DNA from: Candidatus Limivicinus faecipullorum
GTDB taxonomy: Bacteria; Bacillota; Clostridia; Oscillospirales; Oscillospiraceae
DNA length: 22,920 bases
Assembly (NCBI GenBank): GCA_018711755.1
Contig: DVHY01000062.1
Location: forward strand, 1-22,920
Direction of reading: 5' to 3'
Part shown: one piece after another, positions 1-7,335 of the stretch
Layout: the number at the start of each line of letters is the position of its first letter
Position numbering within the stretch: position 1 is the stretch's first letter
Program-made: the position numbers and the translations under genes
Notes under the pieces: generated by a model
Database searches by the model: none
Told to the model about the DNA's origin: nothing
What the model saw: only the letters and a program-made list of their open reading frames with translations

Positions 1-2342
1 GCCGCTGCACCGGCTATAAGCCTCTGGTGGATGCGGTCATGGATGCCGCCAGAGTCATCAGAGGCGAGATCAGCAAGGAAGACCTGATCTTCAAACCCAC
101 CGGCGACTCCATCGTAGGTACCAAGTACATCAGACCCTCCGCCGCCCAGAAGGTCACCGGCACCTGGGACTTCGGCGCCGACGACGCGCTGAAGATGCCG
201 GAAGGCACTCTGCGCCTGGCCCTGGTTCAGGCCAAGGTGAGCCATGCCCTTATAAAATCCGTGGATACCTCCGCCGCCGAGAAAATGCCCGGCGTGGCCA
301 AGATCATCACCGCCAAGGACATCGTGGCCGCCGGAGGCAAGAACAGGATAAACGGCCTGGTCATGCTGCCTCTCAACAACAAGTGCGACGGCTGGGACCG
401 CCCGGTGCTCTGTGACGAGAAGATATTCCAGTTCGGCGACGCAATAGCCATCGTGGCCGCCGATACCGAGGCCCATGCCAGGGCCGCCGCCGATGCGGTG
501 GTGGTGGACATAGAGGAGCTGCCCGCCTACATGAACGCCATGGACGCCATCGCCGAGGACGCCATAGAGATCCACCCCGGCACTCCCAACGCCTATTACG
601 AGACCAACTGCATCAAGGGGCCCGACTTCGACTTTGACTCCGCCCCCAACGTGGTGGAGATCAATTCCTACTGCTCCCGCCAGCCCCACCTGCATCTGGA
701 GCCGGACTGCGGCTATGCCTACATAGACGAGGACGGAATGGTCACCGTCCACTCCAAGTCCATCGGCATCCACCTGCACATGCCCATGATAGCCGACGGC
801 ATCGGCGTGCCCATGGAGAAGCTGCGCCTGGTGCAGAACCACGCCGGCGGCACCTTCGGCTACAAGTTCTCCCCCACCAACGAGGCCATTCTGGGCGCCG
901 CCGCCAAGATACTCCAGCGGCCCGTGTCCCTGGTCTTCAACCAGTTCCAGAACATCACCTATACCGGCAAACGCAGCCCCGGCTTTATGAACATCAAGCT
1001 GGCCGCCGACGAGAAGGGCAAGCTGCTGGCCCTGTGGGGCAACAACTACATCGACCACGGCCCCTACTCCGAGTTCGGCGACCTGCTTACCCACCGACTC
1101 AGCCAGTTCGTGGGCGCGGGCTACCATATACCCACCATCCGCAACAAGTCCACCACTGTATTCACCAACCACGCCTGGGGCTCCGCCTTCCGTGCCTACG
1201 GCTCGCCTCAGTCCTTCATGGGCTCCGAGATAGCCATAGACGTGCTGGCGGCCAAGATGGGCATGGACCCCTTCGATATAAGGGAGCTCAACTGCTATAA
1301 GGAGTCGGAGCACTCCACCATCCCCACGGGCTATGCCCCGGATGTATACTGCCTGGAGAAGATGTACAAGGTGGCCCGTCCCCTGTATGAGGCAGGCAAG
1401 AAGAGAGTGGCGGAGAAGAACGCCGCCTCCGACGGCCGGTATAAATACGGTATCGGCGTAGCCTCCGGCGTGTACGGCTGCGGCCTTGACGGGGTGGACT
1501 CCTCCCAAGCCTATGCCGAGCTGAATCCCGACGGCACCGTCACCATGTACGCCTCCTGGGAGGACCACGGCCAGGGCGCCGACATGGGCGTGCTGGTCTC
1601 CGCCCACGAGACTCTGCGCCAGGCGGGCATCAAGCCTGAGCAGATAAAACTTGTGATGAACGACACCAAGGTCACTCCCAACTCCGGCCCTGCCGGCGGC
1701 TCCCGCAGCCAGGTCATGTCCGGCAACGCCTGCCGTCTGGCGGCGGAGAATCTGGTGGCGGCCATGAAGAAGCCTGACGGCAGCTTCCGTACCTACGAGG
1801 AGATGGTAGCCGAGGGCATAGAGACCAAGGTCCAGGGCCAGTGGGTCACCACTTACTGCGCCGAGCACCCGGTGGACCAGGCCACCTCCCAGGGCGAGCC
1901 CTTTGCCACCTACATGTACACCCTGTTCCTGCCGGAGGTCCGTGTGGACACCCAGACCGGCAAGGTGAAGGTGGAGAAATTCACCTGCGTGGCCGACGTG
2001 GGAACCATCATGAACCGGCTCCTGGTGGAAGGCAACTTCTACGGCGGCCTGGCCCAGGGCATAGGCCTTGCCCTCACCGAGGACTTTGACGATCTCAGCA
2101 AGCACACCAGCCTGCTCAAATGCGGCATCCCCTATCCCAACGACGTGCCCGACGACATTGAGCTGCACTTCACCGAGACCTACCGTCCCAACGGCCCCTA
2201 CGGCGCCGCCGGCTGCGGCGAGGCCCCGCTGGATGCTCCTCACCCGGCCATCCTCAACGCCATCTACAACGCCACCGGCGCCCGCATCACCAAGGTGCCC
2301 GCCCTGCCGGAGGTGGTCCTGGCGGCCCTGAAGGAACTGTAA
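1..2342 (+). CDS. mop: Mop-type molybdenum aldehyde oxidoreductase, 5' end missing
   Basis: This enzyme of the xanthine oxidase family oxidises aldehydes to carboxylic acids with a molybdopterin cofactor and two [2Fe-2S] clusters, and needs no flavin domain. The frame is open from base 3. The first visible residues, RCTGYKPLVDAV, are the end of the second [2Fe-2S] domain, so roughly 130 N-terminal residues lie outside the window. The match to Desulfovibrio gigas Mop, recalled from memory, is close along the whole chain: WDRPVLCDEK, GGTFGYKFSPTNEA, YTGKRSP, DHGPYSEFGDLLT, WGSAFRAYGSPQ, WEDHGQGAD, TPNSGPAGGSR. The catalytic Glu is in GCGEAPL near the C terminus. The segment before GKRSP has Gln/Asn where xanthine dehydrogenases carry the purine-binding Glu, so an aldehyde substrate is more likely than a purine. 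Codon use is strongly biased (AAG, GAG, GCC, ACC), which suggests high expression. A hairpin terminator follows at once. The physiological aldehyde is unknown. Confidence 0.93.
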   Translation, partial: RCTGYKPLVDAVMDAARVIRGEISKEDLIFKPTGDSIVGTKYIRPSAAQKVTGTWDFGADDALKMPEGTLRLALVQAKVSHALIKSVDTSAAEKMPGVAKIITAKDIVAAGGKNRINGLVMLPLNNKCDGWDRPVLCDEKIFQFGDAIAIVAADTEAHARAAADAVVVDIEELPAYMNAMDAIAEDAIEIHPGTPNAYYETNCIKGPDFDFDSAPNVVEINSYCSRQPHLHLEPDCGYAYIDEDGMVTVHSKSIGIHLHMPMIADGIGVPMEKLRLVQNHAGGTFGYKFSPTNEAILGAAAKILQRPVSLVFNQFQNITYTGKRSPGFMNIKLAADEKGKLLALWGNNYIDHGPYSEFGDLLTHRLSQFVGAGYHIPTIRNKSTTVFTNHAWGSAFRAYGSPQSFMGSEIAIDVLAAKMGMDPFDIRELNCYKESEHSTIPTGYAPDVYCLEKMYKVARPLYEAGKKRVAEKNAASDGRYKYGIGVASGVYGCGLDGVDSSQAYAELNPDGTVTMYASWEDHGQGADMGVLVSAHETLRQAGIKPEQIKLVMNDTKVTPNSGPAGGSRSQVMSGNACRLAAENLVAAMKKPDGSFRTYEEMVAEGIETKVQGQWVTTYCAEHPVDQATSQGEPFATYMYTLFLPEVRVDTQTGKVKVEKFTCVADVGTIMNRLLVEGNFYGGLAQGIGLALTEDFDDLSKHTSLLKCGIPYPNDVPDDIELHFTETYRPNGPYGAAGCGEAPLDAPHPAILNAIYNATGARITKVPALPEVVLAALKEL

Positions 2343-2374
2343 AGCCGGTTTTCAAAAGCCCATAGTTCTGTTAT

Positions 2375-2404
2375 ACTTGAGAGGCGGGAAACCGCCTCTC
2401 AAGT
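2375..2404 (+). terminator. Hairpin terminator after mop
   Basis: A perfect 13-bp stem (2375-2387 with 2392-2404) is closed by a GAAA tetraloop (2388-2391), 33 nt after the mop stop codon. The tract that follows is only weakly T-rich (TTTATAA), so some read-through into the downstream cassette is possible. Confidence 0.75.
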
Positions 2405-2546
2405 TTATAAAACCTTCTGGGGTGTGGTAAGTTTCCACGCCAGGCATTTTTATGGATATGCAATGAGCTTTGAAATCGAAAATAAGGCCCGGCCATTTAA
2501 AAGGGACGGGCGTGAGATATAAGCGAGGCCGGACGGAGGAAAGGAA
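2405..2546 (+). promoter_or_regulatory. Possible structured leader of the redox/radical SAM cassette
   Basis: This stretch holds no gene. An imperfect hairpin (CTGG 2417-2420 with CCAG 2440-2443, and GTGG 2424-2427 with CCAC 2435-2438) is followed by a T-run at 2447-2451, like an attenuator. Further on, CCGGCC (2489-2494) can pair with GGCCGG (2527-2532), directly before the ribosome site GGAGG (2535-2539). The overlapping GCCCG (2487-2491) can instead pair with CGGGC (2507-2511). These two pairings exclude each other. I see no clear sigma-70 promoter and no known riboswitch consensus. A regulatory role is inference. Confidence 0.35.
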
Positions 2547-4826
2547 GTGAGCGCCGTGAAAATAGAAGAACGCCAGTCCACCCATGTGTACCGGCAAAAG
2601 CGCATGTTCACCAAGGAGGAGCTGGAAGAGCGGGAGAGCCTTTGCGTCCACGAGCAGCCGGCTTACTGCAATGCGGCCTGCCCCTTGAAGCTGGACGTGA
2701 AAGCCCTGGCCGCCGCCCTGGCCGCCGGGGACTTTGACAAGGCCCTGGCCCTGTATGAGAAGATAACGCCTTTTCCCCACATCCTGTCCACCGGCTGCGA
2801 GGCCCCCTGCGAAAGCAGCTGCAAGCTGGGGCAGCTGGGGGAGGGCATAGCCATACGGGAGCTGGAGCGCGCCGCCCTGGCCTATGGCGCAAAGCCGAAA
2901 GGCGCCAGCCTGCTGCGGAAAAAGCAGCAGAGCGCCGCCATTTTCGGCGCCGACCTGTTCAGCCTTTTCCTGGCCGGGGAGCTGGTAAAGAAACGCTACC
3001 CCGTGAGCTTTTACTGCAGCCAGAAGGACGGGCTGTCCCTGGTGAAGGGCTGCGCCCCCTGGCTCTCCCAGGAGGCGGCGGAGGCAACGGCAGGGCTTTT
3101 GAACGAGCTGGATATCGCCTTCAAATGGGGCTGTGAGCCGGAGGCGGCATATAGGGAGGACAGGGAGAAATATGCCCTCATCGCCGCTGCCTGGGACACG
3201 GCCCGGACCCTCTATCCCGGATTGGAGACGGACGAGGCGGTGATGGTGTGCAGGGAGCAGAGGCTCATCACCGGCAGTACCCGGGGCGTGCTGGACTCCG
3301 CCTTCGGGGCAAAGCGGGCCGCCCTCAGCGCCGACCGCCTGGCCCAGCATCTGGACCCGGGCAACACCCGGGGGGAGGAGGGCAGCGTGGAGACCCGGCT
3401 GTACACCTCCCTGGAGGGGGTAAAGCCCTCAAAGCGCATCCCGGTAAAGGACAGGGACAGTGCAATGGCGGAGGCGGCAAGATGCATCCAGTGCCACTGT
3501 GACGAGTGCATAAAGGGCTGCGCCTATCTGCGCCACTATAAAAAATTCCCCAGGATACTCACCCGTGAGATATACAACAATGTCTCCATCATCATGGGCG
3601 ACCATATGATGAACAAGCCCATAAACGCCTGCGCCCTCTGCGGCCAGTGCAGCGTCCTCTGTCCCAACGGCTACGACATGGGAGAGGTCTGCCACATCGC
3701 CCGGCAGAACATGGTAAGCACCGGCAAGATGCCCCTGGCCCCCCACGAGTTTGCCCTTATGGACATGCTCTTTTCCAATGGGGAGGCCTTCCTCTGCCGG
3801 AAGCAGCCGGGCTATGACAAATGCAGCTATGTTTTCTTCCCCGGCTGCCAGGCCACGGCCATCGCCCCTGCCACGGTGCGGGCGGCCTATCTGGACCTGT
3901 GCCGGCGGCTGGAAGGGGGCGTGGCCCTGATGCTGGGCTGCTGCGGCGCCATAGGGGACTGGGCCGGACGCTATGAGCTCTACGGCGAGACGGTGGACTT
4001 TCTCAGTGAGAAGCTGGGGGAGCTGGGCTCGCCGGAGATAATAGCCGGCTGCCCAAGCTGCAAAAAGCAGCTTTTGTCCCAGGGCCGGGAAAAGGTCCGG
4101 GGCATATGGGAAGTGCTGGAGGAGCTGGGCCTGCCGGAGACGGCAGAGTACCGGCAGCGACCCATGGCCCTCCATGACGCCTGCGGGGCCCGGGGGGATG
4201 CCCAGACTCGGGAGAGCATACGCCGCCTGGCGGAAAAGCTGGGCTGCCGGATACAGGATACCCCCTATTCCGGGGACGAAGCCCCATGCTGCGGCTACGG
4301 CGGCCTGACCCAGTATACCAACCGGGAAGTGGCCGGGGAGATGACGGAGAGCTGTCTGGACCGCTCGCCTCTGCCCTACCTGAGCTACTGCATGGCCTGC
4401 CGGGACCGCTTTGCCCGGGAGGGCCGGGAGTCGCTGCACATCCTGGAGCTGGCCTATGGGGCGGGCGCGGAAAACTGCCCGGATATCAGCGCAAAGAGAT
4501 ATAACAGGCTGGGCCTTAAACAGCAGCTTTTGAAGGAGCTGTGGGGGGAGGAGGTAAAAACGGTGGACCTGGGCTTTGAAGTGGAATTCAGCCCCGAGGC
4601 GGAGGAGCGCATGGACGACAGGATGATACTAAAATCCGACGTCATCCAGGTGCTCCAGCATCTGAGAGAGAGCGGGGAAGCGGTGCTGGAGGAGGACACA
4701 GGGCTTTTTGTCACCCGGGAACGCCTGGGCAACGTGACCTTCTGGGTCAAATACAGGGAGACCGAAAAGGGCTATCTGGTGTGCAGCGCCTACAGCCACA
4801 GGATGAAGGTGGTCACCCGCCAGTAA
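2547..4826 (+). CDS. Dicluster/CCG-domain Fe-S protein with degenerate GltD-like N-terminus
   Basis: This is a 759-residue cytoplasmic electron-transfer protein. Residues 33-92 carry the Cys pattern of the GltD-type N-terminal Fe-S domain (C33, C41, C45, C84, C88, C92). A Rossmann-like stretch follows, but its nucleotide loop reads GADLFS (134-139) instead of GAGPAG and the region is short, so FAD/NAD binding is doubtful. Residues 313-325 (CIQCHCDECIKGC) and 362-373 (CALCGQCSVLCP) bind [4Fe-4S] clusters. Two CCG-like motifs of the heterodisulfide-reductase type follow: FFPGCQ/LGCCGA (430-468) and HDACG/PCCGYGG (543-586). A unique C-terminal domain spans about 672-759. The GTG start at 2547 is chosen because GGAGG lies 7 nt upstream. 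It heads the cassette after mop. I recall the family as 'pyridine nucleotide-disulfide oxidoreductase/dicluster-binding protein', found near mop-like and selenoprotein genes. It may pass electrons to or from Mop or serve the radical SAM protein; neither role is shown. Confidence 0.8.
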   Translation: MSAVKIEERQSTHVYRQKRMFTKEELEERESLCVHEQPAYCNAACPLKLDVKALAAALAAGDFDKALALYEKITPFPHILSTGCEAPCESSCKLGQLGEGIAIRELERAALAYGAKPKGASLLRKKQQSAAIFGADLFSLFLAGELVKKRYPVSFYCSQKDGLSLVKGCAPWLSQEAAEATAGLLNELDIAFKWGCEPEAAYREDREKYALIAAAWDTARTLYPGLETDEAVMVCREQRLITGSTRGVLDSAFGAKRAALSADRLAQHLDPGNTRGEEGSVETRLYTSLEGVKPSKRIPVKDRDSAMAEAARCIQCHCDECIKGCAYLRHYKKFPRILTREIYNNVSIIMGDHMMNKPINACALCGQCSVLCPNGYDMGEVCHIARQNMVSTGKMPLAPHEFALMDMLFSNGEAFLCRKQPGYDKCSYVFFPGCQATAIAPATVRAAYLDLCRRLEGGVALMLGCCGAIGDWAGRYELYGETVDFLSEKLGELGSPEIIAGCPSCKKQLLSQGREKVRGIWEVLEELGLPETAEYRQRPMALHDACGARGDAQTRESIRRLAEKLGCRIQDTPYSGDEAPCCGYGGLTQYTNREVAGEMTESCLDRSPLPYLSYCMACRDRFAREGRESLHILELAYGAGAENCPDISAKRYNRLGLKQQLLKELWGEEVKTVDLGFEVEFSPEAEERMDDRMILKSDVIQVLQHLRESGEAVLEEDTGLFVTRERLGNVTFWVKYRETEKGYLVCSAYSHRMKVVTRQ

Positions 4827-4855
4827 AGGCGGGGCAGACCCGGAAGGAGCGGAAC

Positions 4856-5074
4856 ATGGCAGATAAAAATTACTATACCGTAGACCCGGAGGGCAAGCTG
4901 ACGTGCATGAAATGCCGCTGCAAGCTGGAAAAGGGCAAGGCGAAATTCATGTATCTGGATAACGGATTTCCCGTGGAACTGCCGGTGTGCCCCCGGTGCG
5001 GCTTTGTGTACGTGCCGGAGGAGCTGGCCCTGGGCAAGGTGCTCTCCGTGGAAAAGGCCCTGGAGGACAAGTGA
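4856..5074 (+). CDS. Small CxxC/CxxC redox or metal-binding protein (DVU_1557-like)
   Basis: This is a 72-residue protein with two Cys pairs, C17-x2-C20 (plus C22) and C45-x2-C48, the latter in a CPRCGFVYV knuckle like a rubredoxin or zinc ribbon. It probably binds one iron or zinc ion. The ATG at 4856 is chosen because AGGAG lies a few bases upstream; an in-frame start further upstream would overlap the previous gene without a ribosome site. Its TGA stop overlaps the next ATG (TGATG), which points to translational coupling. I recall a same-size gene in the Desulfovibrio vulgaris mop neighbourhood annotated as the DVU_1557 family redox protein. Its partner is unknown; the flanking Fe-S protein and methyltransferase are obvious candidates. 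Confidence 0.78.
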   Translation: MADKNYYTVDPEGKLTCMKCRCKLEKGKAKFMYLDNGFPVELPVCPRCGFVYVPEELALGKVLSVEKALEDK

Positions 5075-5589
5075 TGGACGGACATCCGGGAGGGGCGGAG
5101 CACAGCCGCTACCTGATAGAACTGGCTTTCCTGCCCCGGGGCAGCCATTGGCTGGACATGGGGGCGGGGGACGGCTCGGCTTTGAGAATATTGGAGGAGC
5201 AGGGCCATACCGCCCTGGGCATAGACCTGGAGCCCCGGGGCCCGGGGGTGGAAAAGGGGGACTTTCTCCGCTGCCCCTATACCTCAGGCAGCTTTGACGG
5301 CGTCATCTCCCAGTGCAGCTTCTTTGTGAGCGGGGATGTGCCCGCCGCTTTGAAAGAGGCGGCCAGGCTGCTGAGAAAGGGCGGCAAGCTGGTGTTCTCC
5401 GACGTGACGGAGGACGTGACGGAGCTTTTGAAGCAGGTGCGCCTGGCGGGCTTTGCCGTCAGGCATATGGACGACTTTAGCCGGCAGTGGCGGGAATATT
5501 ACCTGGAAGCCCTGTGGCGGGAGGAGGAGCCCTGCCGGATAAGGATGAGGAAATGCAGCTATGTGCTGTTCGCCTGCGAGAGGATGTGA
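5074..5589 (+). CDS. trsM: Small class I SAM methyltransferase (DVU_1556/TrsM-like)
   Basis: This 171-residue protein has a class I Rossmann methyltransferase core. Motif I is LDMGAGDG (27-34), an acidic residue at the end of strand 2 is D51 (GIDLEP), and the motif II/III region reads FDGVISQCSFF with a later LLRKGGKLVFSDV (99-111). It is at the small end for the fold, with no obvious extra substrate domain. The start overlaps the previous stop by one base. It sits between the redox protein and the C-GCAxxG-C-C protein, an order I recall from Desulfovibrio vulgaris, where the family is called DVU_1556 or TrsM. The symbol is from memory. The methyl acceptor is unknown; a sulfur, selenium or metal-bound species is a possible inference from the Cys-rich partners, not something the sequence shows. 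Confidence 0.8.
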   Translation: MDGHPGGAEHSRYLIELAFLPRGSHWLDMGAGDGSALRILEEQGHTALGIDLEPRGPGVEKGDFLRCPYTSGSFDGVISQCSFFVSGDVPAALKEAARLLRKGGKLVFSDVTEDVTELLKQVRLAGFAVRHMDDFSRQWREYYLEALWREEEPCRIRMRKCSYVLFACERM

Positions 5590-5593
5590 GTTT

Positions 5594-6019
5594 ATGGATT
5601 TGATGGACAGAATTATGGAGCTGTCCCGCTGCGGCTATTTCTGTTCCCAGATACTGGGATTGCTGCTGATGGAGACCCTGGGGGAGGACAATCCCAAGCT
5701 GGTGCAGGCCCTGGCCGGATTAAACGGCGGCGTGGGCTATTCCGGCGGGGTCTGCGGCTGCATGACCGCCGGCTGCTGCCTGATATCTTACTTTACCGGC
5801 AAAAGCGCCCCCACGGAATATGAGAGCCCCCACCATAAAGGGGCCCTGGGGGAATTCACCCGTTGGTTCACCGAGGAGATGGAGCTGGAGCATTCCTCCG
5901 TGGAATGCCGGGACATCACCGGGGGAAATCCCGCAAAGCGCCTGGAATACTGCCCGGAGATAATAGCCTCCACCTATGAAAAATGCATGGAGATACTGGA
6001 AAACAGGGGACTGATATGA
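5594..6019 (+). CDS. C-GCAxxG-C-C family protein (DVU_1555-like)
   Basis: This 141-residue protein is mostly helical and Cys-rich. It shows C13, C17 in RCGYFCSQ, then GGVGYSGGVCGCMTAGCC (45-62) with C54, C56, C61 and C62, and later C105, C120 and C131. This is the pattern of the C_GCAxxG_C_C family, thought to bind a metal or redox centre. The ATG at 5594 is favoured over an upstream in-frame start that would lie inside the methyltransferase gene; AGAGGA lies about 10 nt before it. The TGA stop overlaps the next gene as ATGA. Family members are often found beside radical SAM or selenium-linked genes. No enzymatic activity can be assigned. Confidence 0.8.
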   Translation: MDLMDRIMELSRCGYFCSQILGLLLMETLGEDNPKLVQALAGLNGGVGYSGGVCGCMTAGCCLISYFTGKSAPTEYESPHHKGALGEFTRWFTEEMELEHSSVECRDITGGNPAKRLEYCPEIIASTYEKCMEILENRGLI

Positions 6020-7335
6020 TTATGGAGATAGGCAGGACTCTCAGCGTCTGCCCCGTGTGCCTGAGCAGGATACCGGCAAAAAAGCTGCTGGAGGCCGGCG
6101 GCATATACATGGAAAAGAAATGCCCCGACCACGGCGGTTTCAGGACCCTCATATGGGAGGGAGACCTGGAGTCCTACCGGGCCTGGGCCCAGGGTGACGC
6201 CGGGGGCAAGACCCGGCCCCCCAGGGCGAGACCGGCGGAGCGGGGCTGCCCCTATGACTGCGGCCTGTGCCAGAACCATGAGCGGGAGGGCTGCTGCGTG
6301 CTGCTGGAGCTAACCAACCGCTGCAATCTCAAGTGCCCGGTATGCTTTGCCTCGGCAGGGGAGCGGGAGCCCGGGGACCTGAGCCTGGAGGAGATAGGCC
6401 GGCAGTATGACATGCTTATGGAGCGGGGCGGCCCCTTCAATATACAGCTCTCCGGCGGTGAACCCACGGTGAGGGAGGACCTGGACAGGATAATCGCCCT
6501 TGGCCGGGAAAAGGGCTTCAGCTTTTTCCAGCTGAACACCAACGGCCTGCGCCTGGCCCAGGAGCCGGACTATTGCATCGAGCTCCGCCAGGCCGGGCTC
6601 AGCACCGTGTTTTTGCAGTTTGACGGCCTGGACGAGAATATATATGTAAAGCTCCGGGGCAGGCCGCTGAGGGATATCAAGCTCCGGGCCATAGATAACT
6701 GCCGCCTGGCGGAGCTGCCGGTGGTGCTGGTGCCCACGGTGGCCCCGGGGGTGAACGACCAGGCCCTGGGGGACATCCTCCGCTTTGCCCTGGACAGGGC
6801 GCCCCATGTGCGGGGAGTGCATTTCCAGCCCATATCCTATTTCGGACGCTGCGGGCTGGAGCGGCCGGAAAAGCCCCTGACCATCCCCGCCCTGCTGAGA
6901 CGTATAGAGGAACAGACCGGGGGCCTGATGCTGGCCTCCCATTTCGGCGGCGGCGGTGCGGAGAGCCCCTACTGCTCTTTCCACGCCAGCTACCTTAGGA
7001 AGGCCGACGGCAGCCTGAAAGTTCTGCCCCGGCGGCGCAGCCAGTGCTGCTGCGTAAAGAGCAGCGAGGCCCGGGACTTCGTATCCCGCCAGTGGAGCGG
7101 TAAGGTGGCGGATAGCTGCTGCGACCCGGACACCGCCTCTCTGGACGAGTTTCTGGAGCAGGCGGTGAGAAACACCTTCACCGTCTCCGGCATGCTGTTC
7201 CAGGACGCCTGGAACCTTGACCTGGACAGGCTCCGCCGCTGCTATATCTGCGAGGTGGATTCCCGATACGGCATGGTGCCCTTCTGCGCCTACAACCTCA
7301 CCGACAGTCAGGGCCGGGCCCTGTACAGAAGATGA
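6016..7335 (+). CDS. trsS: COG1964-like radical SAM protein, Cys form (TrsS-like)
   Basis: This is a 439-residue radical SAM enzyme. The cluster-binding motif is C103-x3-C107-x2-C110 in NRCNLKCPVC, with SGGEP at 146-150. The N terminus carries a zinc-ribbon-like pair (CPVC 12-15 and KKCPDHGGF from 34) and a further CPYDCGLC (78-85), typical of the COG1964 group. The C-terminal third is rich in Cys: C344-C346 in tandem, C368-C369, C409, C412 and C424, probably for auxiliary clusters or chemistry. The ATG at 6016 overlaps the previous stop (ATGA) and has AGGGGA 5 nt before it. I recall the family name 'radical SAM (seleno)protein TrsS', in which some members carry selenocysteine; this copy reads Cys throughout. 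The substrate is unknown. Confidence 0.82.
   Translation: MIMEIGRTLSVCPVCLSRIPAKKLLEAGGIYMEKKCPDHGGFRTLIWEGDLESYRAWAQGDAGGKTRPPRARPAERGCPYDCGLCQNHEREGCCVLLELTNRCNLKCPVCFASAGEREPGDLSLEEIGRQYDMLMERGGPFNIQLSGGEPTVREDLDRIIALGREKGFSFFQLNTNGLRLAQEPDYCIELRQAGLSTVFLQFDGLDENIYVKLRGRPLRDIKLRAIDNCRLAELPVVLVPTVAPGVNDQALGDILRFALDRAPHVRGVHFQPISYFGRCGLERPEKPLTIPALLRRIEEQTGGLMLASHFGGGGAESPYCSFHASYLRKADGSLKVLPRRRSQCCCVKSSEARDFVSRQWSGKVADSCCDPDTASLDEFLEQAVRNTFTVSGMLFQDAWNLDLDRLRRCYICEVDSRYGMVPFCAYNLTDSQGRALYRR

Noticed and set aside
1..2342. First gene as a xanthine dehydrogenase
   Set aside because: Motifs match aldehyde oxidoreductase Mop throughout, and the purine-binding Glu seen in xdhD is missing.
4856..7335. 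In-frame TGA codons in the cassette as possible selenocysteine sites
   Set aside because: Each TGA overlaps or closely precedes the start codon of the next gene, the protein lengths fit without read-through, and no family sequence continues beyond the stops.
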